Of a stretch of DNA of 64,000 nt, positions 27,504-36,867 are shown piece by piece. The notes beneath the pieces were generated by a model, which had not been told where the DNA came from, did no database searches, and saw only the letters and a list, made by a program, of their open reading frames with translations. This DNA comes from Neobacillus muris (GTDB taxonomy: Bacteria > Bacillota > Bacilli > Bacillales > Cytobacillaceae), in assembly GCF_943193175.1 (NCBI RefSeq), contig NZ_CALPDF010000002.1, forward strand, positions 1 to 64,000, written 5' to 3'. Each line of letters begins with the position of its first letter. The first letter of the stretch is position 1. The translations under genes were made by a program, and so were the position numbers.

Positions 27504-28832
27504 TTGAGTAAAATATACGTGTTGGATACAAATGTCTTATTACAAGACCCGTATTCCATTTTCTCCTTTGAAGACAATGAGGTTGTTATTCCAGCAGTAG
27601 TTCTCGAAGAAGTGGACTCAAAGAAAAGATACATGGATGAGATTGGGAGAAATGCCCGGCATGTATCTAGATTAATTGATGGCCTTAGGGCGTCAGGAAA
27701 ACTTCATGAAAAACTCCCGCTTGAAAATGGGGGAACAATCCGCATTGAATTAAATCATCGATCCTTTCATGAACTTCAGGAAATTTTTGTTGAGAAAACG
27801 AATGACAATCGGATACTAGCGGTGGCAAAGAACTTATATCTAGAAGAATTGACAAAAGAAAATGGCAAACAGGTCATTCTAGTAAGCAAGGATGCTTTGG
27901 TCAGAGTAAAAGCCGATGCAATTGGACTGCATGCAGAAGACTTTTTAAATGACCGGGTAGTAGAAATGGACTCCATTTATATGGGATATATTGAGTCCTT
28001 TGTTCCTGCTGAGCTGCTGAATAAGTATTATGAAAAGGGGGAAATATCTCTTATCGAGATTGGCCCGTACCACTTTTATCCTAATCAATTTGTGATTATG
28101 AAGGACGCACTTGGGAGCTCTGCTTCAGCCTTGGGGATTGTAGATAAGGCAGCAAAGAAATTGAAAAAGCTGTCCTTAAATCATGAACATGTATGGGGGA
28201 TTCACTCACGCAACGTGCAGCAAACGATGGCAATTGAGCTGTTGCTGCGAAAGGACATTCCACTAGTTACTTTAACTGGTAAAGCAGGAACGGGAAAAAC
28301 CCTGCTTGCCCTCGCAGCAGGGCTAATGCAAACAGAAGATTTTCAAGAATATAAAAAGCTGTTAGTAGCCAGGCCAATTGTACCGGTTGGAAAGGATTTA
28401 GGCTTTTTGCCTGGTGAGAAACAAGAGAAGCTGAGACCATGGATGCAGCCCATTTATGATAACCTGGAATATTTGTTCAATACGAAAAAACCAGGAGAAT
28501 TAGATGCCATTTTAGCAGGTATGGGTTCGATTGAGGTGGAGGCGCTGACCTACATCCGAGGCAGAAGTCTGCCAAAACAGTTTATCATTATTGATGAGGC
28601 GCAAAATTTAACAAAGCATGAAGTGAAAACCATACTCACGAGGGTGGGAGAAGACAGCAAAATTGTCCTGATGGGAGATCCTGAACAGATTGATCATCCC
28701 TACCTTGATGCCTATAACAATGGGTTAACCTATGTTGTAGAAAGCTTTAAGGATCAAGTGATTTCCGGACATGTGAAGTTATTAAAAGGGGAAAGGTCGG
28801 GTTTAGCGAGACTTGCGGCCGATTTATTATAG
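27504..28832 (+). CDS. ylaK: PhoH-family protein YlaK (PIN domain plus ATPase)
   Basis: A 442-residue protein that fuses an N-terminal PIN ribonuclease-like domain (about 1-145, KIYVLDTNVLLQDP with acidic Asp8) to a C-terminal PhoH helicase-like ATPase with Walker A GKAGTGKT (259-266) and Walker B FIIIDEAQN near residue 352. PhoH2-type proteins of this layout are RNA helicases/nucleases. The start is TTG 27504 after GGAGGCG. Same place and fusion as in B. subtilis YlaK. Confidence 0.9.
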   Translation: MSKIYVLDTNVLLQDPYSIFSFEDNEVVIPAVVLEEVDSKKRYMDEIGRNARHVSRLIDGLRASGKLHEKLPLENGGTIRIELNHRSFHELQEIFVEKTNDNRILAVAKNLYLEELTKENGKQVILVSKDALVRVKADAIGLHAEDFLNDRVVEMDSIYMGYIESFVPAELLNKYYEKGEISLIEIGPYHFYPNQFVIMKDALGSSASALGIVDKAAKKLKKLSLNHEHVWGIHSRNVQQTMAIELLLRKDIPLVTLTGKAGTGKTLLALAAGLMQTEDFQEYKKLLVARPIVPVGKDLGFLPGEKQEKLRPWMQPIYDNLEYLFNTKKPGELDAILAGMGSIEVEALTYIRGRSLPKQFIIIDEAQNLTKHEVKTILTRVGEDSKIVLMGDPEQIDHPYLDAYNNGLTYVVESFKDQVISGHVKLLKGERSGLARLAADLL

Positions 28833-28864
28833 TAATAAAAAACGGGAGCCATCTAGGCACCCGT

Positions 28865-29362
28865 CTATTTTACTGTAAAGCCCTTTACATTTTTTATCGG
28901 TGAATCCTGATTTGACCCATCTCCGTAGTATATATGTACAGGACCATCCTCATTAAGGGGCTTGCCGCAATCGGAAAACTTAAGAATGAGATCATAGGCA
29001 TCCATTAATGGGACCTCAAAATCTTTTTCGGCGGCGTGAATAATCAAGGACTTTGCATCATTCCCTGGTTCTGAATTTTGCAAAAATGGTTGAAATTTGA
29101 TCCCAAAGGTTCCGGTCATAACCTTAACTTTTTGAAATTGCTTTTCGGTCTTTAAGGTTGGAGGAAATATAGCTCCTTCCATGATCTCTCTGTCCCAATG
29201 TTTTGAAACAGATTTAGTATACTCTTCATTTGAATCGACTTCTTCGTTTTTCTTAGCAAAATAAGTAGTTAAATCGATTTTTCGATCATCAAAAATCCAA
29301 GTGCCAGGATCTAATGTTATGTTGAACTTTACATTTCCCGATATAGGCAAAATATTTTCCAT
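28865..29362 (-). CDS. ylaL: YlaL-like hypothetical protein
   Basis: A 165-residue soluble protein with no signal peptide or membrane segment. The start MENILPISGNVKFNITLDPG and GTWIFDDRKIDL suggest a beta-rich fold. I assign ylaL by its position and orientation between ylaK and ylaN; I cannot recall enough of the family sequence to confirm it. Function unknown. Confidence 0.65.
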   Translation of the reverse strand: MENILPISGNVKFNITLDPGTWIFDDRKIDLTTYFAKKNEEVDSNEEYTKSVSKHWDREIMEGAIFPPTLKTEKQFQKVKVMTGTFGIKFQPFLQNSEPGNDAKSLIIHAAEKDFEVPLMDAYDLILKFSDCGKPLNEDGPVHIYYGDGSNQDSPIKNVKGFTVK

Positions 29363-29431
29363 TTCTATACCCCCTAATAGTTGACACCATTAAGTATAAC
29401 TTTTTTTGGGAGGAATGTCATAATTGTAACT

Positions 29432-29496
29432 CTTATCTATAAAAACCTTATTGTTCTTGCAATTTTCCGCCACAGGCGGTAAAATTTATAGATAAG
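29432..29496. promoter_or_regulatory. Nested inverted repeats between ylaL and ylaN
   Basis: A perfect 12-bp outer inverted repeat, CTTATCTATAAA (29432-29443) and TTTATAGATAAG (29485-29496), encloses a GC-rich dyad CCGCC-ACA-GGCGG (29467-29479). The inner dyad fills the spacer of the predicted ylaN promoter, so it may be an operator. Confidence 0.55.
29457..29485 (+). promoter_or_regulatory. Candidate SigA promoter of ylaN
   Basis: TTGCAA (29457-29462) and TAAAAT (29480-29485) with a 17-base spacer that contains the CCGCC-ACA-GGCGG dyad. TTGCAA is self-complementary and could also serve the divergent ylaL gene. Confidence 0.55.
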
Positions 29497-29528
29497 TTGA
29501 ATAATCGCTCTGAAATGGGGGATCAATG

Positions 29529-29810
29529 TTGGCGTCTGAAATGATCGTAAATCACCAGGAGAAAGCCTATGCCTTACTGCAGGCTGACGCTGAAAAAATA
29601 TTAAAGCTTATCAAAGTGCAAATGGACAATCTTACGATGCCTCAATGCCCTCTTTATGAAGAGGTGTTGGATACACAGATGTTTGGCCTATCCAGAGAAA
29701 TTGACTTTGCTGTACGATTGGGTCTAATAGATAGCAAGGATGGAAAGGCGCTTTTAGATAAATTAGAAAGAGAATTATCTGTGCTTCACGACGCTTTCTT
29801 GAAGAAATAA
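29529..29810 (+). CDS. ylaN: YlaN, Fur-associated iron-sensing protein (DUF1507)
   Basis: A 93-residue helical protein with the near-invariant stretch [20 protein letters not shown]. YlaN is reported in B. subtilis, and its S. aureus homologue likewise, as an Fe(II)-responsive protein that binds Fur and relieves its repression; it is essential under iron limitation. I choose TTG 29529 rather than ATG 29526: the product then starts MASEM like relatives and the GGGGG at 29517-29521 is correctly spaced. It has its own promoter and terminator. Confidence 0.92.
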   Translation: MASEMIVNHQEKAYALLQADAEKILKLIKVQMDNLTMPQCPLYEEVLDTQMFGLSREIDFAVRLGLIDSKDGKALLDKLERELSVLHDAFLKK

Positions 29811-29819
29811 GCTAAATCA

Positions 29820-29848
29820 AACTCAAACAATATGTTTGGGTTTTTTAT
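29820..29848 (+). terminator. Terminator of ylaN
   Basis: AACTCAAACA (29820-29829) pairs with TGTTTGGGTT (29833-29842), then T. Confidence 0.85.
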
Positions 29849-29990
29849 TTCTACTCTTATTTTGTGCACTATTTTTCCAAACATACAGATTATTAAAATG
29901 TTGTAACAAATAACCTTTTCCTCAAGTCAGAATAATAATTTTCTATTATAATAGAGGGTACAAATCCATTTGGAAAATGAGGACCGGTAC

Positions 29991-31193
29991 ATGTTTAAAA
30001 AAATATTGAAATCATATGATTATTCATTGATTATATCCATTCTGCTTTTGTGTGCATTCGGTTTAATTATGATATATAGCTCCAGCATCGCTTGGGCTGT
30101 TCAAAGATATAATGTAGAGAGCGACTACTTTTATCAGAAACAAAAAATATGGCTGATGATGTTTGGCGGCATTTTTTTGATTACAGCGCTTATCCCCTAT
30201 AAAATTATGAAGTTCAAAAGAGTCCTGGTGTTAATCGTGCTAGGTTCCATTTTGTTGCTTGGCGGACTGTTTGTATTTGGGGATGTTGCCGGCGGCGCTC
30301 AAAGTTGGTATGCGTTTGGGTCGTTTAAATTCCAGCCTTCAGAGTTTGTAAAAATTGCAGTAATCATTTATTTAGCTGCGGTATATGCAAAAAAGCAAGC
30401 TTATATCAATCAATTTAATAAAGGTGTACTTCCTCCGTTAGCCTACTTATTTGTTGTTTGCTTTTTAATTATTCTTCAGCCAGACTATGGGACAGCCAGT
30501 ATTATTGCCTTTATTTCCGCCACCATCATTTTTTGCTCGGGTATGAACTATAAAACGATTTCTAAACTTGTAATGATTGCCTTAGTGATCCTGATACCCG
30601 TTATGATTGCGATGAAAGGGGAAATCTTTTCAAAGGAACGAATGAACAGGTTTTCCGTTTTGGATAATCCATTTGCAGATGCCCAGGATGAAGGGTACCA
30701 TCTTGTTAACTCTTATATTGCCATAGGCTCCGGCGGAGTAAATGGGCTGGGATTAGGCCAAAGTGTTCAAAAGCTTGGTTATTTGCCAGAATCCCATACT
30801 GACTTCATTATGGCTGTTATTGCGGAGGAATTAGGTATCTGGGGAGTCGGTTTTGTGATTCTATTGCTTGCCTATATAGTATTAAGAGGAATTTATATCG
30901 GCTTGCAATGTAAGGATCCGTTTGGAAGTTTATTGGCGATAGGGATCTCCAGCATGATTGGAATCCAGGCATTTATTAACCTGGCAGGGGTTTCAGGCAC
31001 AATTCCGCTTACTGGTGTTCCACTTCCATTTATCAGCTATGGCGGTTCTTCGCTCCTTTCGTTAGCGGCAGCGACAGGAATCCTTGTTAACGTATCGATG
31101 TTTACGAAATTTGAAAGAAAGTATAAGCATCAAGAGGAGCAAACTGACAAAAGAACCTATTCTCAAGATGGAAAAGTTTTATATATAAAATGA
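29991..31193 (+). CDS. ftsW: Septal peptidoglycan glycosyltransferase FtsW
   Basis: A 400-residue SEDS-family polytopic membrane protein that polymerises lipid II at the division septum. Key regions are GDVAGGAQSWYAFG and FQPSEFVKIAVI around residues 95-120, the large loop with SHTDFIMAVIAEELG near 265, and the C-terminal PLTGVPLPFISYGGSS. ATG 29991 (MFKKILKSYDYSL) follows TGAGGA; an earlier TTG at 29970 has no ribosome site. Located between ylaN and pycA as in B. subtilis, except that an 18 kb sugar island now follows it. Confidence 0.95.
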   Translation: MFKKILKSYDYSLIISILLLCAFGLIMIYSSSIAWAVQRYNVESDYFYQKQKIWLMMFGGIFLITALIPYKIMKFKRVLVLIVLGSILLLGGLFVFGDVAGGAQSWYAFGSFKFQPSEFVKIAVIIYLAAVYAKKQAYINQFNKGVLPPLAYLFVVCFLIILQPDYGTASIIAFISATIIFCSGMNYKTISKLVMIALVILIPVMIAMKGEIFSKERMNRFSVLDNPFADAQDEGYHLVNSYIAIGSGGVNGLGLGQSVQKLGYLPESHTDFIMAVIAEELGIWGVGFVILLLAYIVLRGIYIGLQCKDPFGSLLAIGISSMIGIQAFINLAGVSGTIPLTGVPLPFISYGGSSLLSLAAATGILVNVSMFTKFERKYKHQEEQTDKRTYSQDGKVLYIK

Positions 31194-31194
31194 A

Positions 31195-31233
31195 ACAATA
31201 GGGGGACAATCCTGTCCTCCTATTGTATTTTTC
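31195..31233 (+). terminator. Terminator of ftsW
   Basis: ACAATAGGGGGACA (31195-31208) and TGTCCTCCTATTGT (31213-31226) form a 14-bp stem with a T-rich tail. Confidence 0.9.
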
Positions 31234-31350
31234 AGCCAGTATGGCTGGTGCAGGTTAATATTCGATATTTCACTTTTTGACCATCCGGGGAACACTGTTT
31301 TTTAATATAAAAAAACTGATTTTTAAATTTTTTTCTAAAAATCCTTTCCA

Positions 31351-31374
31351 TATAATTAAAAGAGAACGCTTCCA
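31351..31374 (+). promoter_or_regulatory. TATAAT and cre-like operator ahead of the GH105 gene
   Basis: TATAAT (31351-31356) is followed after four bases by AGAGAACGCTTCCA (31361-31374), which matches 11 of 14 positions of the CcpA cre consensus TGWAANCGNTNWCA. A CcpA site at the transcription start would repress the gene when glucose is present. Confidence 0.5.
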
Positions 31375-31452
31375 ACTGGTGTATCTTATTTGGAGGAATT
31401 CAGTTTACATAGGGAATAACCTGTTTAAATAAAATTTCAGAGGAGGAAGAAC

Positions 31453-32487
31453 ATGGTGCAATTAGTTTTGGAGACTAAAAAGATAAGCGAAACGATTAGT
31501 CGTGTAGTCGAACGGACCTTTAAAATGGATTTCAGTTGGGATTGGCCGGGAGGAGTAGCTTTTTTTGGGGTAGCCGAAGCGTATGAGGCTACGGGTGAAA
31601 AGAAGTATTTACAATACATTAAAGATTGGGCAGATGCCGAACTCGAGGACGGGCTCCCCCCGTTAACGGTTAATGCTTCAGCCGTTGGGCATATTCTGTT
31701 GACTTTATATAAAGAGACCAATGACCAAAAATATATTGATTGTGCTATTCTTATTGCCGATTTTTTATTAAATGATGCCGAACGTTTTGAAAATGATGTC
31801 TTGCAGCACACAGTGGGTGGAACCAAATATCAATTTCCGGAACAGGCCTGGGTCGACACGATGTTTATGGCAGGATATTTTCTGCTTAGGATTGGCCGCA
31901 TGCTCGATAGGGAGGATTATTTCAATTTTGGCTTAAAGCAGTACCACGGCCATGAAAGACTTCTCCAGGATGACATAACGAATCTGTATTACCATGGCTG
32001 GGATCATATTGGACAAAATCATATGTCAGGTATTTTTTGGGCTAGAGGGAACAGCTGGGCTGCTTACACAATGTCACGTGCCCTTGAATTAATTGAAGTG
32101 CAGCACCCGTCCTATATGATTATTGCCGATTCATTACGTGATCAGCTAAGCGCTTTAGTTCGGCTTCAATCTGAAACGGGACTTTGGCATACAATTGTGG
32201 ATGATCCCGATTCATATCTCGAGACCTCAGGCTCAGCAGGCATTGCTGCCGCATTATTAACAAGTGGGAAGTTATATAACAAGTATATTCAGAGATCAAT
32301 TGAAGGAATCCTCGACCAAATTCGAGAAGACGGATCTGTTATGGGGGTATCTGCAGGAACGGCTGTCATGTATAATGCAAACGGATACAAGGAAGTTCCC
32401 AATAAACGTGTGCAAGGCTGGGGTCAAGGGTTAGTATTAGCCTTCTTATCACGTCTAGTGGACATAGAAAGTAAAAATAATAAGTAA
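31453..32487 (+). CDS. GH105 unsaturated rhamnogalacturonyl/galacturonyl hydrolase
   Basis: A 344-residue (alpha/alpha)6-barrel enzyme of the YteR/YesR family, which removes the unsaturated galacturonic acid left at the end of pectin oligosaccharides by polysaccharide lyases. The catalytic aspartate is Asp135 in WVDTMFMAGYFLL; WARGNSWAAY near 201 and LETSGSAGIAAAL near 253 are also family features. No signal peptide, so it works on imported oligosaccharides. GAGGAGGAA precedes the ATG. It has a cre-like site upstream and its own terminator. First gene of the island; substrate may be rhamnogalacturonan- or homogalacturonan-derived. Confidence 0.88.
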   Translation: MVQLVLETKKISETISRVVERTFKMDFSWDWPGGVAFFGVAEAYEATGEKKYLQYIKDWADAELEDGLPPLTVNASAVGHILLTLYKETNDQKYIDCAILIADFLLNDAERFENDVLQHTVGGTKYQFPEQAWVDTMFMAGYFLLRIGRMLDREDYFNFGLKQYHGHERLLQDDITNLYYHGWDHIGQNHMSGIFWARGNSWAAYTMSRALELIEVQHPSYMIIADSLRDQLSALVRLQSETGLWHTIVDDPDSYLETSGSAGIAAALLTSGKLYNKYIQRSIEGILDQIREDGSVMGVSAGTAVMYNANGYKEVPNKRVQGWGQGLVLAFLSRLVDIESKNNK

Positions 32488-32490
32488 TCG

Positions 32491-32527
32491 AACCTTTGAA
32501 GCAGGTCAGCAGCTTCAAAGGTTATTT
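32491..32527 (+). terminator. Terminator of the GH105 gene
   Basis: AACCTTTGAAGC (32491-32502) and GCTTCAAAGGTT (32512-32523) form a 12-bp stem with a short T-rich tail. Confidence 0.8.
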
Positions 32528-32596
32528 AAAACTAATTGTTTTTATAATTGAATGACAAGGCAGATTGGAAAACTCGTAATTGAGGGCCGGAAGAAA

Positions 32597-32625
32597 TTGG
32601 AACTGCCCGATTTCATCTTTTATAA
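32597..32625 (+). promoter_or_regulatory. Candidate promoter of the GH42 gene
   Basis: TTGGAA (32597-32602) and TTATAA (32620-32625) are 17 bases apart and 34 bases before the start codon. Confidence 0.45.
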
Positions 32626-32658
32626 AGGAATAGAATAGTAGTTCAAAAATGTGAGGCG

Positions 32659-34656
32659 ATGAAGTTGGAAAATAAGTTATATCATGGTGCTGCCTATTAT
32701 CCTGAACTATGGGATGAAAAGGTTATTGAAGAAGATTTAAAGCTAATGAAGCAGACTGGCATCAATGTTGTTAGAATAGGAGAATTCGCGTGGTCCACTA
32801 TGGAACCGGAGGAAGACATATTTGATTTCAGTTTTTTTGTAAAGATAATTGAAAGACTTTATGAAAATGGAATTGAAACAGTCATGTGCACGCCTACGCC
32901 TACCCCGCCCATTTGGTTCACCCATGGGCATCCGGAACGGATGTATGTAGATAGTGATGGAAAGGTCATGGGGCATGGTTCAAGGCAGCATGCCTGTACA
33001 AACCATCCCTATTTGAGAGAAAGGGCAGCATTGATTACCGAACAACTGGCAAAAGCAGCCGGCGGTTTACCGGGGGTAATTGGCTGGCAATTGGACAACG
33101 AATTTAAATGTCATGTTAATCAATGTATGTGTGAAACATGTAAAGAGTTGTGGCATGAATGGCTAAGAAAGCGGTACGGGACGATTGAAAATCTAAACGA
33201 TGCTTGGGGCACAAAGATTTGGAGTGAATATTATCTTAGCTTTGAGCAGGTTCCTCAACCGGAACCCGCTCCATTTTTGCACAACTCTTCATTAAGTACA
33301 ATGTATCAGCTCTTTTCCATGGAGAAAATTGCAGAGTTTGCAGATGAACAAGCCGCGATCATTCGAAAGTTTTCAGCTGCTCCGATTACTCATAACAGCT
33401 CCATCGCCTTTGGAGTAGATAATGAAAAGCTTTTTAATAATCTCGATTTTGCTTCATTTGACACATACGCAAGTATAGACGACTATGCTGCGTATCTGAT
33501 TAACAGTGACTTATGGAGAAACTTTAAACCGGGAACCCCATTTTGGGTCATGGAGACGAGTCCGTCCTATGCGGCATCATTAAAAAGCTATGCAAGTCCC
33601 CATCCAAATGGATATCTAAAGGCAGAAGCAGCGGCTGCATATGCATTAGGATCGGGCGGCTTTTGCTATTGGCTGTGGAGACAGCAGCGTGCCGGCTGTG
33701 AACAGCCGCATGGTTCGGTACTAAGTGCTTGGGGGAAACCAACTGTGGGTTATGCTAATGTGTTGGAAGTGGAAGAGCTTCGAAAGAAAATCGAACCAAT
33801 CATTTTGTCCACAAAACCGGCACAGGCTGAACTGGCGATTACCTATTCCGATCGGGCTAAGGCATTCCTGGAAACGGAATCGCATCGAAAGTTGAAGCAT
33901 CGAGGGCTAATTACTGATTTTTATAAACGGATCCTCTCGATGGGGATTCATCGTGACCTTATACCTGAAGGAGCCAGCTTAGAAGGTTATAAACTATTGT
34001 TTACTCCGTTTATTCCCTATTTATCAGAGGACTACATTACCCGCGCAAAAAAATTCGTGGAAAATGGCGGTATCTGGATAGTCGGACCCCTGACAGGAGG
34101 CAGAACAGAGCATCATACGGTACATACGGATCGGGCGTTGGGGCAGCTGGAGGAGGTCTCAGGTATCGAGGTGCTATATACTTATCCGATGGATGATACA
34201 GGTTCCATAGGCCGGGCTTTTGATCAATCCGCTCCATTAGGCCTGTGGAGTTCTGTGTTCGAAACTGGCACTGGTCATGATGTGGGGGTCATCGAGGAAG
34301 GACTTTCCCAAGGAAAAGCTTTTATTTCAGAGAAAAGTCATGGATTTGGGAAAATAGTCATGCTTGGGTCTATGCCGTTAGGGGAAGCCGGTGAGTTAAT
34401 GCTTCAGAACCTAATCGACCACTACTCTAATGAAGCAGATCTTTCATTGAGAACAGATGTTTCAAGTGGTACCATTGTTGCTCCAAGACAAGGGGAAGGG
34501 TACAGGGTTTGGTTCATTATCAACATGGATGGAAACGGTGGAAGTGTCACCATTCCCCACCAAGGCATCGACTTAGAGACTAATAGCTTAGTAGAACCAG
34601 GAAAACTAGAGATAGGAAGATTTGAATGTAAATCGATTCGCTTTAATGAAAATTAA
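32659..34656 (+). CDS. GH42 beta-galactosidase (YesZ/GanA type)
   Basis: A 665-residue enzyme cleaving terminal beta-galactose, here probably from galactan or rhamnogalacturonan side chains. The catalytic TIM barrel begins HGAAYYPELWDE; acid/base Glu148 is in QLDNEF and nucleophile Glu299 in FWVMETSPS. The zinc site cysteines are Cys113, Cys156, Cys158 and Cys161. A trimerisation domain (about 395-600) and small C-terminal beta domain follow. No signal peptide. ATG 32659 is close to TGAGGCG; TTG 32665 would be better spaced, so the start is uncertain by two codons. It is 19 bases before the mutarotase gene, so they are one operon. Confidence 0.9.
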   Translation: MKLENKLYHGAAYYPELWDEKVIEEDLKLMKQTGINVVRIGEFAWSTMEPEEDIFDFSFFVKIIERLYENGIETVMCTPTPTPPIWFTHGHPERMYVDSDGKVMGHGSRQHACTNHPYLRERAALITEQLAKAAGGLPGVIGWQLDNEFKCHVNQCMCETCKELWHEWLRKRYGTIENLNDAWGTKIWSEYYLSFEQVPQPEPAPFLHNSSLSTMYQLFSMEKIAEFADEQAAIIRKFSAAPITHNSSIAFGVDNEKLFNNLDFASFDTYASIDDYAAYLINSDLWRNFKPGTPFWVMETSPSYAASLKSYASPHPNGYLKAEAAAAYALGSGGFCYWLWRQQRAGCEQPHGSVLSAWGKPTVGYANVLEVEELRKKIEPIILSTKPAQAELAITYSDRAKAFLETESHRKLKHRGLITDFYKRILSMGIHRDLIPEGASLEGYKLLFTPFIPYLSEDYITRAKKFVENGGIWIVGPLTGGRTEHHTVHTDRALGQLEEVSGIEVLYTYPMDDTGSIGRAFDQSAPLGLWSSVFETGTGHDVGVIEEGLSQGKAFISEKSHGFGKIVMLGSMPLGEAGELMLQNLIDHYSNEADLSLRTDVSSGTIVAPRQGEGYRVWFIINMDGNGGSVTIPHQGIDLETNSLVEPGKLEIGRFECKSIRFNEN

Positions 34657-34675
34657 GCAGTAGGAGGAAGAACAA

Positions 34676-34990
34676 ATGATTCGAAAAGCATCGGTTATGA
34701 AACTGTTTCCGGGTTTTCACGACGAATATAAAAAACGCCATGACCAGCTGTGGCCCGAAATGGAGCTGGAGTTAAAAAATCATGGGGCCCATCATTATTC
34801 GATTTTTTTAGATGAGCGGACCAATAACCTGTTTGCCTATGTGGAAATCGAGAGTGAAGAAATGTGGAATAAAATGGCCGAAACCGAGATCTGCCAAAAA
34901 TGGTGGGCCTATATGAAAGATATTATGGAGACAAATCCGGATAACAGTCCTGTATCCCATGAACTGAAACAAGTGTTTTATCTTAACTAA
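34676..34990 (+). CDS. rhaM: L-rhamnose mutarotase
   Basis: A 104-residue dimeric alpha/beta enzyme that interconverts alpha and beta L-rhamnose. Family motifs are [21 protein letters not shown] and the C-terminal [21 protein letters not shown] precedes the ATG. It is co-transcribed with the GH42 gene, which suggests the substrates contain rhamnose (rhamnogalacturonan-I), although no rhamnose isomerase, kinase or aldolase lies in the window. It may also act on related sugars. Confidence 0.9.
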   Translation: MIRKASVMKLFPGFHDEYKKRHDQLWPEMELELKNHGAHHYSIFLDERTNNLFAYVEIESEEMWNKMAETEICQKWWAYMKDIMETNPDNSPVSHELKQVFYLN

Positions 34991-35014
34991 TAGTTGATCA
35001 GAAAATAGGAATTA

Positions 35015-35044
35015 AGACCACCAGCAGCTTATGGTGGTCTTTTT
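35015..35044 (+). terminator. Terminator of the GH42-rhaM operon
   Basis: AGACCACCA (35015-35023) pairs with TGGTGGTCT (35032-35040), then TTTT. Confidence 0.85.
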
Positions 35045-35124
35045 AAGAAAAATGCTTGTCCATACACATAACTTTAGAAGGAAAAAAATATGATTGTTTT
35101 ATGTTTGAAGGGAGGCGAGAATCA

Positions 35125-36867
35125 ATGCAGAGCATGCGTTGGGCTTGGCAGTATATACGAAAATATAAAATTCGAATGATTTTTGGCCTGGCTTTGGTTC
35201 TGTTAGTGTCGGCTCTTAATATGGCAAATCCTTATTTGGCAGGCCGGATTGTGGATGATGTGATCTACGGTGAAGACCGGAACAGGCTATGGCTGATATT
35301 GGGTTTAATGATTGGTTTCACTGTGCTCAGGACAATTGTCCGATACGGGTACCAGCTCATGTTTGAAAGCATATCACAAAAGGTTATTTTTAAAATGAGA
35401 GAACACCTCTTTGATCGGCTAATGGGTTTGGATTTTTCCTTTTACGACCGTACGAAAACGGGAGAAATTATGGCCAGGATGACAGGGGACATGGAAGCCA
35501 TCCGCCATTTTACGGCTTGGACGATTTATATGATATTTGAAAATGTGACCATTTTCATCTTCGCTGTCACTTTTATGTTTAGCGTTCATGTGCCGTTGAC
35601 ATTGGCTATTTTAGCGGTTACCCCCATTATTGGGTTCTTTGCCTTCCGGTTATCACAAGATGTGAAGCCAACCTTTACAGAAATAAGGAATCAATTCGCC
35701 AAACTGAATTCCGTTGTTCAGGAAAATATCAGCGGGAATCGGGTGGTGAAGGCCTTCGCCAAAGAGCACTATGAAATTGAAAAGTTTTCAAATGAAAATA
35801 ACGCATTTATGGCAAAAAATCTCCAATCGGCCAAAATCTGGGAGAAATACCTGCCTGTGCTGGATTCTCTTGCAGGAGTATTAACAGTGGTGATGATCCT
35901 CACCGGCGGATTCATGGTCATCAGCGGTTCCCTTACCATAGGAGAACTGGTCATGTTTAATTCATTGATTTGGGCGCTAAACAATCCTATTCGCAGTGCC
36001 GGATGGTTAATTAATGATGTTCAACGGTTCATAGCCTCGGCTGAAAAAGTGGAGGAACTGCTCCTGACAAAATCACAAATTAAAAATGGAAATCACCGAA
36101 TTGGTCAAGAAATAGAGGCGGATATTGAATTTGACCATGTTTATTTCAGTTATGGCAACGGGCTGGCGTTAGCAGACATTAGTTTTACAGCAAAACCAGG
36201 CCAAACAATTGCCATAATTGGCCCGACAGGATCGGGTAAATCCACATTAGTTCATTTGCTTAGCCGGTTTTATGATGTGACGGACGGAGCCATCAAGGTA
36301 GGCGGAAGGGATGTAAAAGAATGGGATCTACATCAATTAAGGTCTTCAATGGGTATGGTGATGCAGGATATTTTTCTTTTTTCCGATACGATTGAAGGGA
36401 ACATTGCTTATGGAAAACCTGATGCCTCCATGGAAGCGGTTCAGCTGGCAGCCAGACAGGCCGAAGCGAATGATTTCATTGGTATGCTTCCTGAAGGATA
36501 TGACACCATCGTTGGCGAAAGAGGAGTCGGATTATCGGGCGGCCAGAAGCAGCGTATCGCTCTTGCAAGGGCCCTGTTGAAGGATCCGAAGATACTGATT
36601 CTGGATGATACCACATCAAGTGTCGATATGGAGACTGAAGAACGGATTCAAAAAACATTAAACTCGATTCAAGAAGGAAAAACGTGCTTTATCATCGCGC
36701 ACCGAATATCCTCCGTAAAAGAGGCTGATTTAATCTTGGTCCTAAATAATGGGAGGATTATTGAGCGGGGGACGCATGGGGAATTATTATCGCAAAAAGG
36801 TTACTATTCCCATGTGTTTCAAAACCAGTACGGGAACTTTGATATTCACTTAATGGCAGGGATGTGA
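35125..36867 (+). CDS. ABC exporter half-transporter 1 (degenerate catalytic site)
   Basis: A 580-residue type IV ABC half-transporter: six membrane helices (about 15-300) followed by a nucleotide-binding domain with Walker A GPTGSGKST near residue 366 and signature LSGGQKQR. The Walker B is ILILDDTTSSVD, so the catalytic Glu is replaced by Asp, the hallmark of one partner in asymmetric heterodimers such as BmrC/BmrD. I use ATG 35125 with GGAGGCG nine bases upstream; a TTG at 35056 gives a longer frame without a ribosome site. It resembles B. subtilis YfiB. Overlaps the next gene, so the two form a dimer. Confidence 0.85.
   Translation: MQSMRWAWQYIRKYKIRMIFGLALVLLVSALNMANPYLAGRIVDDVIYGEDRNRLWLILGLMIGFTVLRTIVRYGYQLMFESISQKVIFKMREHLFDRLMGLDFSFYDRTKTGEIMARMTGDMEAIRHFTAWTIYMIFENVTIFIFAVTFMFSVHVPLTLAILAVTPIIGFFAFRLSQDVKPTFTEIRNQFAKLNSVVQENISGNRVVKAFAKEHYEIEKFSNENNAFMAKNLQSAKIWEKYLPVLDSLAGVLTVVMILTGGFMVISGSLTIGELVMFNSLIWALNNPIRSAGWLINDVQRFIASAEKVEELLLTKSQIKNGNHRIGQEIEADIEFDHVYFSYGNGLALADISFTAKPGQTIAIIGPTGSGKSTLVHLLSRFYDVTDGAIKVGGRDVKEWDLHQLRSSMGMVMQDIFLFSDTIEGNIAYGKPDASMEAVQLAARQAEANDFIGMLPEGYDTIVGERGVGLSGGQKQRIALARALLKDPKILILDDTTSSVDMETEERIQKTLNSIQEGKTCFIIAHRISSVKEADLILVLNNGRIIERGTHGELLSQKGYYSHVFQNQYGNFDIHLMAGM

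Noticed and set aside
31437-31826. 129-codon frame antisense to the GH105 gene
   Set aside because: Overlaps the catalytic domain codons of GH105 and has no ribosome site.
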